Below, piece after piece: positions 1 through 11,469 of a stretch of 64,000 nucleotides of DNA. Under the pieces are notes generated by a model. That model ran no database searches. It was not told the origin of the DNA and was given only the letters and a program-made list of their open reading frames with translations. A program made the position numbers and the translations under genes. The stretch covers positions 1-64,000 of the forward strand of contig JAHBMJ010005121.1 in NCBI GenBank assembly GCA_018398765.1, written 5' to 3'. The stretch comes from Chromera velia. Lineage: Eukaryota > Sar > Chromeraceae. Every line of letters begins with the position of its first letter. Positions within the stretch are counted from its first letter, which is position 1.

Positions 1-169
1 GGGAAGGGGAAGTCAAAGTCTGCAGTCCGGGCGCATTCAGCCCCTGGCCAGATGTCCAATATCAGAATGCTTTTTCTTTGATTCTGACTCTGAATTACAG
101 TGATGGAGTAGCTTTAGTGCATATGGCTGGGTGACTTGAGCCAGGCGCCCTACTCCGGTGGAACGAAAA

Positions 170-490
170 TGCATGATGCGGCACCACCTAAGTAGATGCG
201 TGTCTGTGTGTTTATCTGCACCTCGCCACACCCTTTGGTTGTTGTTTTATGCCGTTTGCTGTGTTTGATCGCTTCTAGAGATCATTGAGGACTTGTTTTG
301 AGTAGAATTCGTATCTCAGCTTAAAGTTTATGTGGCGGCGTACAATTGATGCATACAGAACCATGGCGTGCCGCCACCTGAATAGATGCGTGCTTGTGTG
401 TTTGTATGCTCTTTAGCACACCCTTTAGTCGCAGTTTCATGCCATTTGTTCTGTCTGATCGCTTCTGCAGATCCCACCAGGCTCGTTCGC
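170..490. repeat. Imperfect direct duplication, ~190 bp spacing
   Basis: Two related blocks, about 170-300 and 360-490, share the same order of short motifs: AGATGCGTG, CACACCCTTT, TTTCATGCC/TTTATGCC, GATCGCTTCT and AGATC. They lie in the 5' half of the partial transposon. The rest of 1-778 shows no supportable gene. Confidence 0.5.
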
Positions 491-1149
491 AATGAAGACA
501 CCCCAGACATATGTGGCGGCACACAATAGGCCTCCGAGCAACCCTTTTAGGCCTGCCCCGACCGGGTCATGAAAGGTATGGTCCCAGCGACCAAGGAATC
601 TTAGTTTGGGTCCAAACGAACTCAGAAACACCCATTGGTTCCGGCATGCTACACCGGGGTGGGCCCACAAAAAATCTGGATTTTTTCTGAAACAGTGGTC
701 CTATAGGAAAAAGTGTAGACAAAGTGCCCACCAGGGTGCCGGGATGCGATATATATTAATTAATTAATTCTGAAGACGTTGGGGGTGGAATTCACAGAGC
801 ACATTGAGAAGTACTTTGAACCCCAAAAGGAATTTAAAGCTCTGAAGCTTCAACATGTTCGACAGGCCGACGAATTGAAGACTTTTCTTCTGAAGCGGCT
901 TGGAGGGGGCTCACAGAAGGCGGAACCTCAGCAAAAGGCGCCCCCAGTGCAGGAGGCTGACACGCAGTCTCGGAAATAGACTGCCCTCCTTCTGGAGCAT
1001 CGCGGGGATTGATAGCCAACTGGATGGGTCCATTTCTTTTTTACTGGCTGACTCAATCGTTCTGCATGCATGTATGTTGAAAAACTGTATCTGCGGTCAG
1101 TGTTCTCCACAGTGACTTCTCTTCACGCACTGTCTCAGACTGCATAACT

Positions 1150-2703
1150 ATGGATGAAGAGATTAAAAAATTGATGGAGGAAGAAATAGAAGATCTTAGA
1201 GGAGAGCTCAAGAAATTAGGAATGCACGGACTGCCTGCAATTCCACCCGTCGAACGCTTTGATCGGGGCAAGCTCTTAGAGGTCATTAGATCGGGGTATG
1301 ATGATTCAGACACCTTTGAGATGAAAGACGCATTGTTTGTCTAAGATGTGAGATTGGAAACAGAAGAAGAAGGTGAGTCAGAATCAGTTTCTGATGCTGA
1401 GAGCGAGTCTGTTCAGTTCGTGACTCCTTGTCCTTTGAATGACTCTGTGCCTCTCCCTGTGTGCGTCTCTCGGAGGGCGTAAGGGCCGAAGGCAAGCCTG
1501 ACAAATGAGATGTTTGGGGATAATGGAAGGCACCTTGTAACGATTGCAAAAGCTGCAGTGAAGAAAGTCATGCCAACAACGTTGAAAGACACGGCGGCAG
1601 TAGGCTATCATCGTTTTCACGGTTCGACCAGACAGGCAGCGATTCACCGAAATAATGCATCCCGAAAGGGATACTGGAAGGACGATGTGTATCAGCTTCT
1701 CCGTTTCACTTTTGATGGGGAGCCTCTAAGAGAGGAAGGCAGATCTGACAGAGTGCTTCCTTCTTTTGAGCAAGTCACCGCGTCTTGTGTGTTTGTACGT
1801 ATTGAACAACTTACGTTTTGTGCAAATGAATCAACAGAGAAGTACTTTCTGTATCAGTCACTTACAAAGGAGGATGTTGACCATGTCTATGCAGTTGTAT
1901 CCTTTTTGACCTTAGGGAAGGGAGAAGTCTTCTTCTCTAACTTTCTTTGAACTCCTTCATACTCTTTGATTCCTCTGTGTGACATTGGCTGCCGTGTTTT
2001 ATTCAATGAAGAAGGTCAATGTACTGGCCTTGAGAGAGATACAGGTGGGGAGAACATGAAAATTCATTCTTTCCCTCTTTCACTTTACTTTCAAACATTG
2101 AAAATTTGGAGAGAGCTGACAGCCAGACAAAAGAAAAACGCTTGGAGACAGGGGTTGTTAGCTCTCACAAAAAGAGAGATGAAGAAGGAGCTGAAAGTAA
2201 GACGTCTTTCTGCTCACGCAGATGGAGAGTTGAGCGAGGTTCAAAGGGCTCTAGCCTTTGAAGTTTTCAATGAAAGCAGAGAACTATGGGCTCTGACGAC
2301 AGAGTGTGAGCCCGCGGTTGATGTGTATCCCTTCAAGTCAAAAGTTGGTGCACCAGCGTACGCAATCATTTATCTCAGTGCACCTTCTGGTACAGCTTCT
2401 GATTCATCTGCTGAATTTGCAACTGGAGATGTTAGCTAATTGATTGAAGAAGCTGTGGAGGTGGAGGCTCGATGGCATGAAAGGCGTCAAGTAAGAGGAC
2501 AAAGAGCGCAAGCAAAAGGAAAAGCGAAAGCAAAAGCAAAGGTTAAGGCAAAAAACAAGGCAAAAGCAAAGGCTACTTTGTTTGTCCAGGTGACGAGCGA
2601 ATATAGTGGCAGTGAAGGAGGGGGGGCTACAGAGTCTGATGATGATGACGATGACGATCGCCTTACTGCGCGCAGAGTCCGTGGATCTAGAATTCCTCAA
2701 TGA
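1150..2703 (+). pseudogene. Decayed ~518-codon element-borne open frame
   Basis: One frame is readable from the ATG at 1150 to the stop at 2701-2703, interrupted only by four in-frame stops (TAA 1342, TAA 1480, TGA 1948, TAA 2437). The predicted chain begins with a charged helix likely to form a coiled coil (MDEEIKKLMEEEIEDLRGEL), continues with a mixed, folded-looking central part (about residues 120-425), and ends with a Lys/Ala repeat followed by a run of Asp. No catalytic motif or known family was recognised. Its position between the terminal blocks of a transposon, and its absence from the shorter copy at 11470-12460, mark it as cargo or replication protein of that element. The low density of stops suggests fairly recent decay. 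Confidence 0.5.
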
Positions 2704-3010
2704 AGACTGACTAAGACTAACAGATTCAAACTGATTAAAATCAATATTTTTTTTTTTGTTATTTTAAATATTTAAGTTGATTATAGCAGATACTATAAGA
2801 GAGTATTAAAATATTTTAAAACTAGATTAAATTAGGTTATAACATTTTAAAGCTACAATAGACTGGAGGTATATTCCATACTAGAAAGAATTAGCTTTCT
2901 GTCGCCAGAGCCTTGACAATATTGTATACTAGAAAGAATGAGCTTTCTATTGTCAAAGCCCGGAGTTTGATTGACAGACCATAGGGTCATAGGAAGGCCT
3001 CGTGGGGGTA

Positions 3011-3676
3011 AAATACACAGAAGACACCTGGAGAACGGAGCCGGGATCTGAATGTAAGTCTGTGAAGATGTACTGTTTTAGGGTGACTTTCTATCGTATG
3101 TGTGTAGAGGGTGCGAGGGAAGAGATTGCAAATTTAAAGAAGAAAGAAGCAATGGTGGGCAACAGAGGCCTGAATACACACGAAAACATGAGACTTTAGA
3201 AAGCTTCTTAGACATCATAGAGAGAAGATTTTCAGCCATCCATTCATTCAAAGCGGTGTTGTTCTGTAGTTTCTATATTTTTTTGAACGAGTTCCGACAG
3301 TTAAATCCTCGAAACATCGCCTTTTTGTGCATTTTTTTTCATGTGTTGCTTTATTTCTGAGCAAGGGGGATCAAAACAACGGTCTGCGATCTAGCTTTTT
3401 TCACTCCTTTTCTAAAAGAAAAATGTTATGCTCTCTGTATATGGCCCATGTGCCTGCGTATGAGTGAGTGGAGAGGCAAACAGGTGTATCTTCTCAAATG
3501 TGTGTACCCTTTCATATAGACCGATTGCACGGTATGTATGTACACTGTGTATAACTGTATAGATCGGTATAGATGTCTGTGTCTGTCTCCCTGTCTCTCT
3601 CTTTAGCTCGCTTCAGCTCCTTTCCTTGCGTGAGTGAGTGAGTAAGTGAGTAAGTGAGTGAGTGTGTATGTGTATA

Positions 3677-3725
<49 letters not shown>

Positions 3726-3798
3726 GTGTGTGTGTGTGTGTATGTGTGTGTATGTGAAATTATGTGTGTATACATAGGTATGTGTACATGACCACAAT
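3011..3798. repeat. Duplicated unit, copy 1, left segment (A)
   Basis: 3011-3798 aligns directly with 9737-10457 over essentially its full length, including the GAAGACACCT start, the ACAGGTGTATCTTCTC block, and the GAGTGAGTAAG and TGTGTATG tracts. Copy 1 has a longer (TG)n/(TATG)n stretch at about 3660-3765. The segment ends at ACAAT (3794-3798), where a Penelope-like element interrupts it. No gene is supportable in it; the Thr-His-rich frames come from the TG repeat. Confidence 0.75.
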
Positions 3799-6700
3799 AA
3801 TAGAGATTCTAGAAAATTGATAGTCTCTTCAAACAGCTGAGATCTTATGTTGTTTGTGCATAAATGTGTTAGTAGGAGCACACGGTCAATCTACCATAAT
3901 CCAGTACAATTCAACACTGTCAAGCTACTGTCTGATTCAATTGGAATTTATCGAATACGTGCTAATTGAACGATATACAAAAAATGCATGCATACAAAAA
4001 ACTTCGGAGACTGAAGCTTCGCATACACGCCGAGTTAAACATTAATAGCTCGAAATTAGCATGCCAATTAATCACAGTATTACGTCGATCCTTGCAAGCC
4101 GATGGATAGACTGTAGGAATGATTAGAGAACACACGTAGTGTCCCGTGCGCGATGCCCCTCCGTATTCATACCGCTGTCTTTTGTCTATCGCTGACGGTT
4201 CTCAGGTGCACTTGCAGAAGCAAACGACAACAAAAGGCTGTAACGTTGGAAATCAGTCATATGTAGATTATTTTAGAACAAAATAAAGAAAGGACAAACG
4301 CGCCTTCCAAAGAGAACGAAGACCATCATCACCAGTCCAACAGACTGTAAACATGAACAAATCAAGTAAAAACGAAACAGGCCATCTCAAAATATACAAC
4401 TCCAAAAACAGAAAAGTGAGTTCGTCAACCAGGACAACCGCAGGTGCATTACAAGAAAGAAGGGTCCGGATAAGATAAGAGGATATTAGGCCCTTCTTAG
4501 CCAAAACAGAAGGAACACAGGAGAAAGTATGCATTAAACGCACTCTACGAAATGAAGGTAGGTTAGGAAAAGACGACCATCCTCCAGAAATAGGCAACAG
4601 AGAAAAAGCAACCAAATCACGAAAAAAATTAAGAAAAACATTATGGTTAGGATTAACAGTAGCAAAAAGCAAAATTAAAGGAGATTCCGGTAAAGAGAAA
4701 AGAAGCAGGCGAAGCACCGTAGATCCCTTCTGACGTTCTAAAACGCATGCAGGACTGTAGAAGTCTTCCTCAAGTAACTTTTCCATCATGGGGTCATTCG
4801 GCACGTTACTCATGCCACAGTCAGACCTGAAAACAATCGTTCTATCGTCCATGTATCTCCCTGTTATCCATTTCTCCCCCCCCCATAAAGGCTTCGATCT
4901 CATCAATGCAACAGAGTATTCTTTCCACGCAGTAAAAAATCGGGCCCCACCAGGAGAGCAAGGACTCCCTTGAGGAAAACCTTCATGCTGTCTGACCATC
5001 TTCCCTCAAACCCGAATTACATTCAAAACAAAATCAAGATTAATTATACAAGCCAGCATATTAAGAGGGTAAGAAAGTGTATTCGTATAATTGCAGTAGG
5101 AGGATAAAAAAGCAACAGGTTTTAAGTAACGTCTCCAAGAATACCACTTCTCACCCTCTCTCGGACCTGCCTCCTTAATACAAAAAGACTTATGGGTGGG
5201 CAGGAAGAATAAATGAAATGAACAAAGTCATTCAAACAAGAAAGGAAATCAGCTCTGGGTAGAGAAGGAAAAAATGCTTTGATGTCGTCCACCAGCAGAC
5301 CAAGTCCACCCCGAGGCCAATACAAATTAGAAAAAAGATAAGAGCCACGATCTGCAAGTCTCCCAAACCCTGAATTAAAGATCCCAACCTTATCTTGAAA
5401 AGCAAAGACAGAGTCAAAGTCACAATATGGCGAAAAGTAAGAAAGACAGCCATTCAAAGCCTTGCAAAAAAAACAAAAAATCTCACGTCTGGCGTGTTTC
5501 TTGTAAGATACCAATGGCTTGTACTTTAAAGAGGACCAAAACTCAGGGAGATCCCCCTCAACTCCCCAAGACTTACGTTTCATCCAAAGGATTCTAATTC
5601 CAAAGTGGTGTTTCTTTCTGTCAAATTTCTTGAACTGATTCAAAAAAGATACCCATGTATCCTTTTCATTCGGAAAACCATTCTCTAGAAGGTCCAGAGA
5701 AGTAGAAAACTCACCCTCCCCAATTTTTTCATAAGAAGAATCAAAAAGAAAAGCTCTCGCCACTGCTTCAATGTATCTCCCTTTACACAAAAAAGCCAGA
5801 TCTCCTCTAGCCTTGTCAACTGGCACAACCGCTAGAGCAGTCAATAACCTTCTTAGTGCCACAGACTTCCTTGGGACGGCCGGCCTCTTTCTCATTTGCT
5901 TGAGTACATGAAAGCGTTGAAACCCACCGCTCCCGAAGGTCAGCAATCACTGCAGGAGACAAAACCCCTTTCATCGACCTGCCTCTTATATTTTCCCTCC
6001 CCCTCCCCCTTCCCATTGTCCTCCCTAGACCAATCCCCTCCCGAGTGCCACCATTAGAAGTGAGAACAGAACGGAGGAAAGACTCAATACCCTTCGAAAC
6101 AACATTCCATGCACCAGTGTTAAGCCATAATTTGGCCTTGGAAGAAAAGTGAGGGGGAAGAGAGAAGAAAGATCTAAGAGAGGAAGACGCAGACAGTAAA
6201 CAACACACATGACCATCAAGCAAAGGAAGATCAAATAATTCCATAATTTCTATATAACGACACGACGATCCATAAGAAGAACCTTCACCCCCTCCTCCTT
6301 CCCCACAAATCCCATATGTATTGTCCAAAGTTTGTTGAAGATCAGTCAGCTTTGTAGGGAGAAGGCAAAGCCTCACGTTTGACAACGGAGACACAGTTTT
6401 CTTTATCTCCTCAAACATGGCAAAATAAAAAGATCGGAAAAAAGACAAGTCAGCAAGGGGCACCCGAATCGTAATTAGCTCCCCTCTGAGCAAAGTCGCT
6501 GCTGACCAGCCATTCAACTCGCACATTCGTCTCACATTCAAGTTAAAAGTTGCCCTCCCTCCCCCAAGAATCCCGCCCCTGGGCACCATGTGCATACATG
6601 CACTCAAATCATTCTTTGTCGCATCAAATGAACCAAAAGACGAATCGGGAAGGACCTTTTTGAACAATGCAGTCAGCAGTCGTGCACGAAAAAGAGAAAT

Positions 6701-9109
6701 CACGTCCCCTTCCCCTCTCTTCGCCCCCACACCCTCTTTGCCAGTGACCCTGTAGAGGAAAAGAGAGCGAGATTGGAAAATGCCTCCTTTATCAACTCCT
6801 TCCGCCAACTTTGACATGTGAACAGAAGATTCAAGTCTCCTCCTCAGACTTGAAACCCTGTCACTACACCTGCACGCAATTGAGTGAACATCCCTTTTAT
6901 TAGGGTCCTTCAAATTATGTACCGGGTCATTCTTGAATCTCCTCAACACACTAACGGTATTCCATGTAGGTTTGTATGTACGAATACATAAGTACTCCAT
7001 CATGTGCAAATTTATCTGACCACCCCCAATCTTTATAATAGGAAGGATAACAAAGAGGCCGTGTCTGGAAGCATCAGCAGACAAAACAGAATAGAAGCGA
7101 TGTGCATACCCACGACCCGTCTTATTACATTTTCTCCCAATGCAACGCGGTTTTAATGCACTCGTGAGGTGCTGAAAGAACCGATCAAGCGCCCTACTAA
7201 CGGTACTTCCAATATAAAAGCCTCTCTAAGACTTCTATCATGACCAAATCAAATATATTACTCCCTTGTCCCACCATGATGCATCCTCTCCCACCCCAGC
7301 ACAAGTATCCTTAACCTCTCTCAGAAAGGAAGAATATTTCGTATCAGACAGACCCAACCATATAAAAGCAGTCAGCGAATGGGAATATACAAGTCTTCTC
7401 AAATATTTCTGACCAAACCTTCTCTTAAAGACAGTCCGAAGCTTGCAAGAAGGATTCATCACATCCTCAGGGGATGCAAGCATAACATGGAGAGTGTATG
7501 AAGGTGCCTGTGTCGTCTGAATGATAAGAACCGTCGTTAACGGGCAATCGCATCTGTGAATCTCCGATGCGTAAACAGGACAGGCTTGAACTGCGTGCAC
7601 ATAGAGGGATGCAACAAACATCCGCACCCCAGCCAATCTGAGGGAAAGACGATCAAGGTCAAACTCTACTTTCTCTCTGACACTTTCTCTGCCAAAACCC
7701 CTTCCATTCCCTGTATCCTTCTCAATCACTCCAACCAGTTCCCTCACTTCCTTATGCAATTCATCAGGCAAAGACAACAAAAAAGAAGAATCAAAATTAA
7801 TTTGAACATTCAACTGACCACTGCTCCTCCCGACATGCTCCTCAGTCCCTAGTCAATCAGGTCCCACCTGGTGACCTCCCATTCCCTTCCCCCCTTCTCC
7901 CTCCTTCTCCTGCTGCAGACAGAGAGCCTCAACCCTCTTCTTCTGTATGATGAAAGCATAAACGAGTTCCAGAAGGTCACAGCCCTCCAGATCCCCGTCC
8001 ACTGCACTGTCCCTCAGCGCTGAGATCATCTGCTTCCTCACCTGGCTCCGCCGTGTTTCACTGCACATGATAGACACCATCAGTCTGGCATCATCCATAC
8101 ATTCTTGCCAGAGTTTCCCCCCCAAACCTCCATTCTTTAGTTGTTGATACACAGAAAGATTGACCAGTGTCTCGTATGTGATCCTTCTACCTACCATCGG
8201 CACATTCGGGGGGAAGATTTGCATTCTATTCATTGTGGGCCTGTCCCTCCCGGCAGACGACGGTCTGAAGGGTGTCACAGCTCTTTTTTGCATCTACTGA
8301 CCCTCCCCCTCTCTCTCCTCCATAGATCTCGGGATCACAAACCCCGAGTCTGTCATTCCCTGCTTCCCCTCAGAGGAATGTGTTACCTGCCTCATTCGCT
8401 TAGGTGACCCTGTCCCTGCCTGTCTACCAAAGCCATCCTACATCCCTCCCCCCCCCACCCCATTCGCCCCTGCATTGCCGTTCATTCTCAGATTTCCATT
8501 AGGCATCATCAGACTAATTCCCCCATCCCCCTTCTTCCCATCATTCATCTCTCTGTTCACCATTCCACCCCCCCCAGTCTGGCGTACATCCACCTTTGTG
8601 TTCGGAATCCCCTTCTCCGTCATCCCAGGGCCATCTACATCTATGTCCTCAACTGTGATCCCCCCTGATTGGATGTCATAGGTCGGGTACATAGAGTGTT
8701 TCCCACCCATTGGCCCACTCACCCCCCTTGAAGTTCCCCGAGTTTTCTTTACCTCTTCCTGAAGATGAACAACCCGCCCATGAATTTCTATGACTCCAAG
8801 CTCTTTTACCATCTCCGCCACTGAGCACAACATCTCACTCGCCACATCTACCTGTGCCCCTGCTTTGGCAGCTATATGTTCAGTGGCCAGGTGTCCGTCA
8901 ATATATGCAGCCCCCTCACTTCTCACTTTGTTCGTCAGCCTTTGGGTGTATTCTCTGTCTAGATTTTTTGTATTCCATTCCCTTCTGCATCATTATATAC
9001 TCCCTTCTAGATTTCGAGAACACCCCGTCGAGCGGCATCTGAAGCATTGGCATCAACACCCCTTCCACCATCTCATCACACGCTTCCTTCACCTCCATCA
9101 TTCCGATAT
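3799..9109 (-). mobile_element. Penelope-like retroelement with N-terminal GIY-YIG (decayed)
   Basis: This 5.3 kb insertion splits the duplicated unit and is flanked by ACAAT at 3794-3798 and 9110-9114, a probable 5-bp target duplication; the second copy of the unit reads straight through this point (about 10457). Read on the minus strand it encodes, in order, an unknown N-terminal region, a GIY-YIG endonuclease and a reverse transcriptase with Penelope-type motifs, followed by ~470 bp of 3' non-coding sequence (3799-4267). Classical Penelope elements carry GIY-YIG at the C terminus. N-terminal GIY-YIG is known from the Chlamys/Naiad branch described from algae, protists and invertebrates, which this order matches. 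In-frame stops and frame changes show that it is inactive. Confidence 0.75.
4268..8990 (-). pseudogene. GIY-YIG + reverse transcriptase polyprotein, broken
   Basis: One frame runs from about 8990 to 5816, with stops at 8438 (TAG), 8294 (TAG), 7853 (TGA) and a cluster TGA/TAG/TAG at 7240-7226. It then shifts to a second frame (about 5946-5122) and back to the first (about 5120-4268) with one TGA at 5008-5006. The GIY-YIG domain spans about 7265-6970: KGVIYLIWS, then GFYIGSTVSRALDRFFQH, and finally MMEYLCIRTYKPTWN with the catalytic Glu and conserved Asn. Reverse transcriptase landmarks are VPVDKARGDLAFLCKGRYI (Penelope-type finger motif, ~5825), VDDIKAFFPSLPRADF (motif A, ~5290), GFPQGSPCSP (motif B, ~4975) and GRYMDDRTIV (motif C, ~4855). 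About 550 codons upstream of GIY-YIG match nothing I recognise. A further frame change near 8990 links to a short frame reaching 9102. Confidence 0.75.
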
Positions 9110-9630
9110 ACAATGTGTGTTCCCATATGTGTTTGCAGGCATTTCAACATTTTGATCTAGAAGAGACCTTGGAGAACGTGAGTTTCATGTACACTTCTGC
9201 ATGTATCTGCTTGTATGCGCGCGCACTTCACTCTGAGAGTGTCTATGGCGGTCTGTCTTTGTGAATGCCCCTCCGTCTTTATCAGTCTGCATGAGAGTGT
9301 GTGTTTATGTTCTAGGTATGTGTCTGTCTGTCTCTTTTTCTTTCCACCTACCATCGTCTGCTCTCTTTCTTGTCTGTCTGCCTGTCTGCCGCTGCCTGCC
9401 TGTCTGCCATCGCCCCTGACACCGGTCCAGGAAAAGGGACCGTGCGTATCTCTTCCAAGCGGACCCTTGGCCACCGCCGCTGCCTTATTTGAACCTGCGT
9501 GACGGTAGTTGATCGGCTGGCCGCCACCACCGCCACGTCAGGGGACGTCCCCCCCATCCCCCACATTTAATTTGCCTACCACCACCACAAAGTTTGGGGA
9601 CGTCACAAATAGGGTGGTAGGGGCGATGTC
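9110..9630. repeat. Duplicated unit, copy 1, right segment (B), with empty sites
   Basis: This segment continues the unit after the retroelement and matches 10458-10513 + 11415-11469 + 12461-12883 in copy 2. It contains the unoccupied versions of both transposon insertion sites: TCTAGAAG at 9156-9163 and GTATCTGC at 9203-9210. It is rich in CTGCC/TGTCTG repeats (about 9360-9410). The short frames seen on both strands are low-complexity and not convincing. 9631-9736 between the two copies is unique sequence with no gene. Confidence 0.75.
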
Positions 9631-10513
9631 GGGCCCCGCTCGACCGAGTGCATGGTGCGTCCGAATTAACGTATGCATGGATTGATCAATGCATGCTAAT
9701 GTGTTCTGCTATATATGTATGCAGGTCACACGTTTCAAATATAGAGAAGACACCTAGAGAACGGAGTTGAGATCTGAATGTAAGTCTGTGAAGATGTGCT
9801 GTTTTGGTGTGACTTTCCATTGTGTGTGTAGAGGGTGTGAGGGAAGAGATTGCAAATTTAAAGAAGAAAGAAGCAACGGTGGGCAACAGAGGCCTGAATA
9901 TACATGAAAACATGAGACTTCAAAAAGCTTCTTGAACGTCACAGAGAGAAGATTTTTAGCCATCCATTCATTCAAAGCTGTGTTGTTCTGTAGTCTCTAT
10001 ATTTTTTCTAACGAGTTCCGACAGTTAGATCCTTGAAAGGTCGCCTTTTTATACACTTTTTTTTATGTGTTACTTTATTTCTGAGCAGGGGGGATCAAAA
10101 CAACGGTCTGCGATCTAGTTTTTTTCACTCCTTTTCTAAAAGAAAAATGTCATGATCTCTGTATATGGCCCGTGTGTCTACGTGTGAGTGAGTGAAGAGG
10201 CAAACAGGTGTATCTTCTCGAATGTGTGCACCCTTTCATATAGACCGATTACACGGTATGTATGCACACTGTGTATAACTGTATAGATCGGTATAGATGT
10301 CTGTATCTGTCTCCCTGTCTCTCTCTTCAGCTCGCTTCAGCTCTTTTCCTTGCGTGAGTGAGTGAGTAAGTGAGTGAGTATGTGTATGTATATATATATG
10401 TGACACTGTATGTGTATGTGTGAAATTGTGTGTGTATACATAGGTATGTATGCGTGACCACAATGTGTGTTCCCGTATGTGCTTGCAGGCATTTGAACAT
10501 TTTGATCTAGGAG

Positions 10514-11414
10514 TACCCCCAGGATGGTGGTCAGAAAACCGTTTTTGAAATGGGAAGATGCCAGTAGGCCGAAGGCCCGCCGGCAAAGTTTCTGGTAGGC
10601 GCCGTAAGCACCACCGGGAAACTGCCGGTAGGCGCCGAAAGTGCCGCCCGGACACTGCCAATAGGCACCGAAGTGCTGCCTGAGTCAGTCAGTGAATCAG
10701 TCAGTCAGTGAGTCATGAGTTATGAGTCACTCAGTCAGTGAGTCAGTGAGCCAGACAATGAGTCAGTCAGTCAGTCAGTCTGTCAGTAAGTCAGTCAGTC
10801 AGTCAGTCAGCCTGCCTCAACCAGTAAGTCAGCGCTAGTCATTCCGCAAGTCAGCCAGTCAGCCAATCAGTAAGCCGGTCAGCCGTGAGGGCCTTCCTAA
10901 AGAAGAGGACATGGAGTCGCAGCTAGCTTTGAAGATGGGTACAAAAAGCGAAGTGTACAGCTTAAACGGTGTACTCGGAAGAAAGAGGCGCTCTGTGACT
11001 GGTTCGGGTCGGGTTGGGACGATTCTAACTCTGATGTGCCATTGTGCCAGCAGCTAGCATAAGAGAAACGCGGCCAGATGCAGCAAGATGTTTCAATAGA
11101 GGATAAATGACTTCAAATTTCTTTTTTAGGAAAAATTCTAAGAAAAGATGCTTTAGAATGATTTTAATATGTCATTTTATAGTGCAATATTTAGTCACTA
11201 CTACTCTACTAGAACCATGTCATTATTTTTATAAACTTCTTTTTCACTACATATATGTATAATAATATAAATACTTATAAATACTATTTTTGGGAGAAAT
11301 CCGGTATGAAGCGGTTTTTGAGTGGGAAACTGCCGGTGGTTTGTTTTTTTTATGGAAAAAGGCCGGTAAGTGGTATGAAAGAGCTTACAAAATCTAACTA
11401 GTGCCCGGGGGGTA
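10514..11414. mobile_element. 901-bp DNA transposon, TACCCCC ends, 8-bp target duplication
   Basis: The left end TACCCCCAGG and right end (reverse complement TACCCCCCGG) form a short imperfect terminal inverted repeat. Flanks are TCTAGGAG (10506-10513) and TCTAGGGG (11415-11422), and the empty site TCTAGAAG is preserved at 9156-9163. Near the left end, GCCGGTAGGCGCCG-like motifs recur several times, and related CCGGTA/GCCGGT motifs lie near the right end, as subterminal transposase-binding repeats often do. It has no protein-coding capacity that I can support; it carries an AGTC array and an AT-rich core (11090-11290). Non-autonomous. Confidence 0.75.
10678..10885. repeat. (AGTC)n-type array
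   Basis: About 200 bp of imperfect CAGT/AGTC tetranucleotide repeats with CAGTGAGT and CCAGTAAG variants, inside the 901-bp transposon. Confidence 0.85.
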
Positions 11415-11469
11415 TCTAGGGGAGACCTTGGAGAACGTGAGTTTCATGTACATTTCTGCATATGTCTGC

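Larger units (their letters stand above)
1..3010 (+). mobile_element. Partial DNA transposon, TACCCCC-terminus family (right end at 3010)
   Basis: The right terminus reads as the reverse complement of TACCCCCACGAGGCCTTCC and ends at 3010. It is followed by AAATACAC, which aligns with AAATATAG in the uninterrupted copy of the flanking sequence at 9737. The last ~150 bp (2865-3010) recur inverted at 11470-11665, and 775-851 recur inverted at about 11692-11765, so both belong to one family. No left terminus is visible, so the element probably starts outside the window. Inside are a duplicated non-coding block (about 170-300 and 360-490), a short open frame at 779-979 and a decayed long frame at 1150-2703. 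No transposase motif was recognised; an 8-bp target site fits several superfamilies, so none is assigned. Confidence 0.6.

Noticed and set aside
3512-3881. Thr-His-rich frames
   Set aside because: Direct product of (TG)n/(AC)n microsatellites. The same applies at 43363-43938, 52985-53242 and 50594-50915.
5006-7855. TGA read as tryptophan
   Set aside because: TGA appears at several breaks in the retroelement, but TAG stops and frame shifts occur too, and RPB2 and other host genes use no internal TGA. Decay explains it better than a code change.
10678-10885. CRISPR-like array
   Set aside because: The repeats are simple tetranucleotides without unique spacers, in a eukaryotic transposon.
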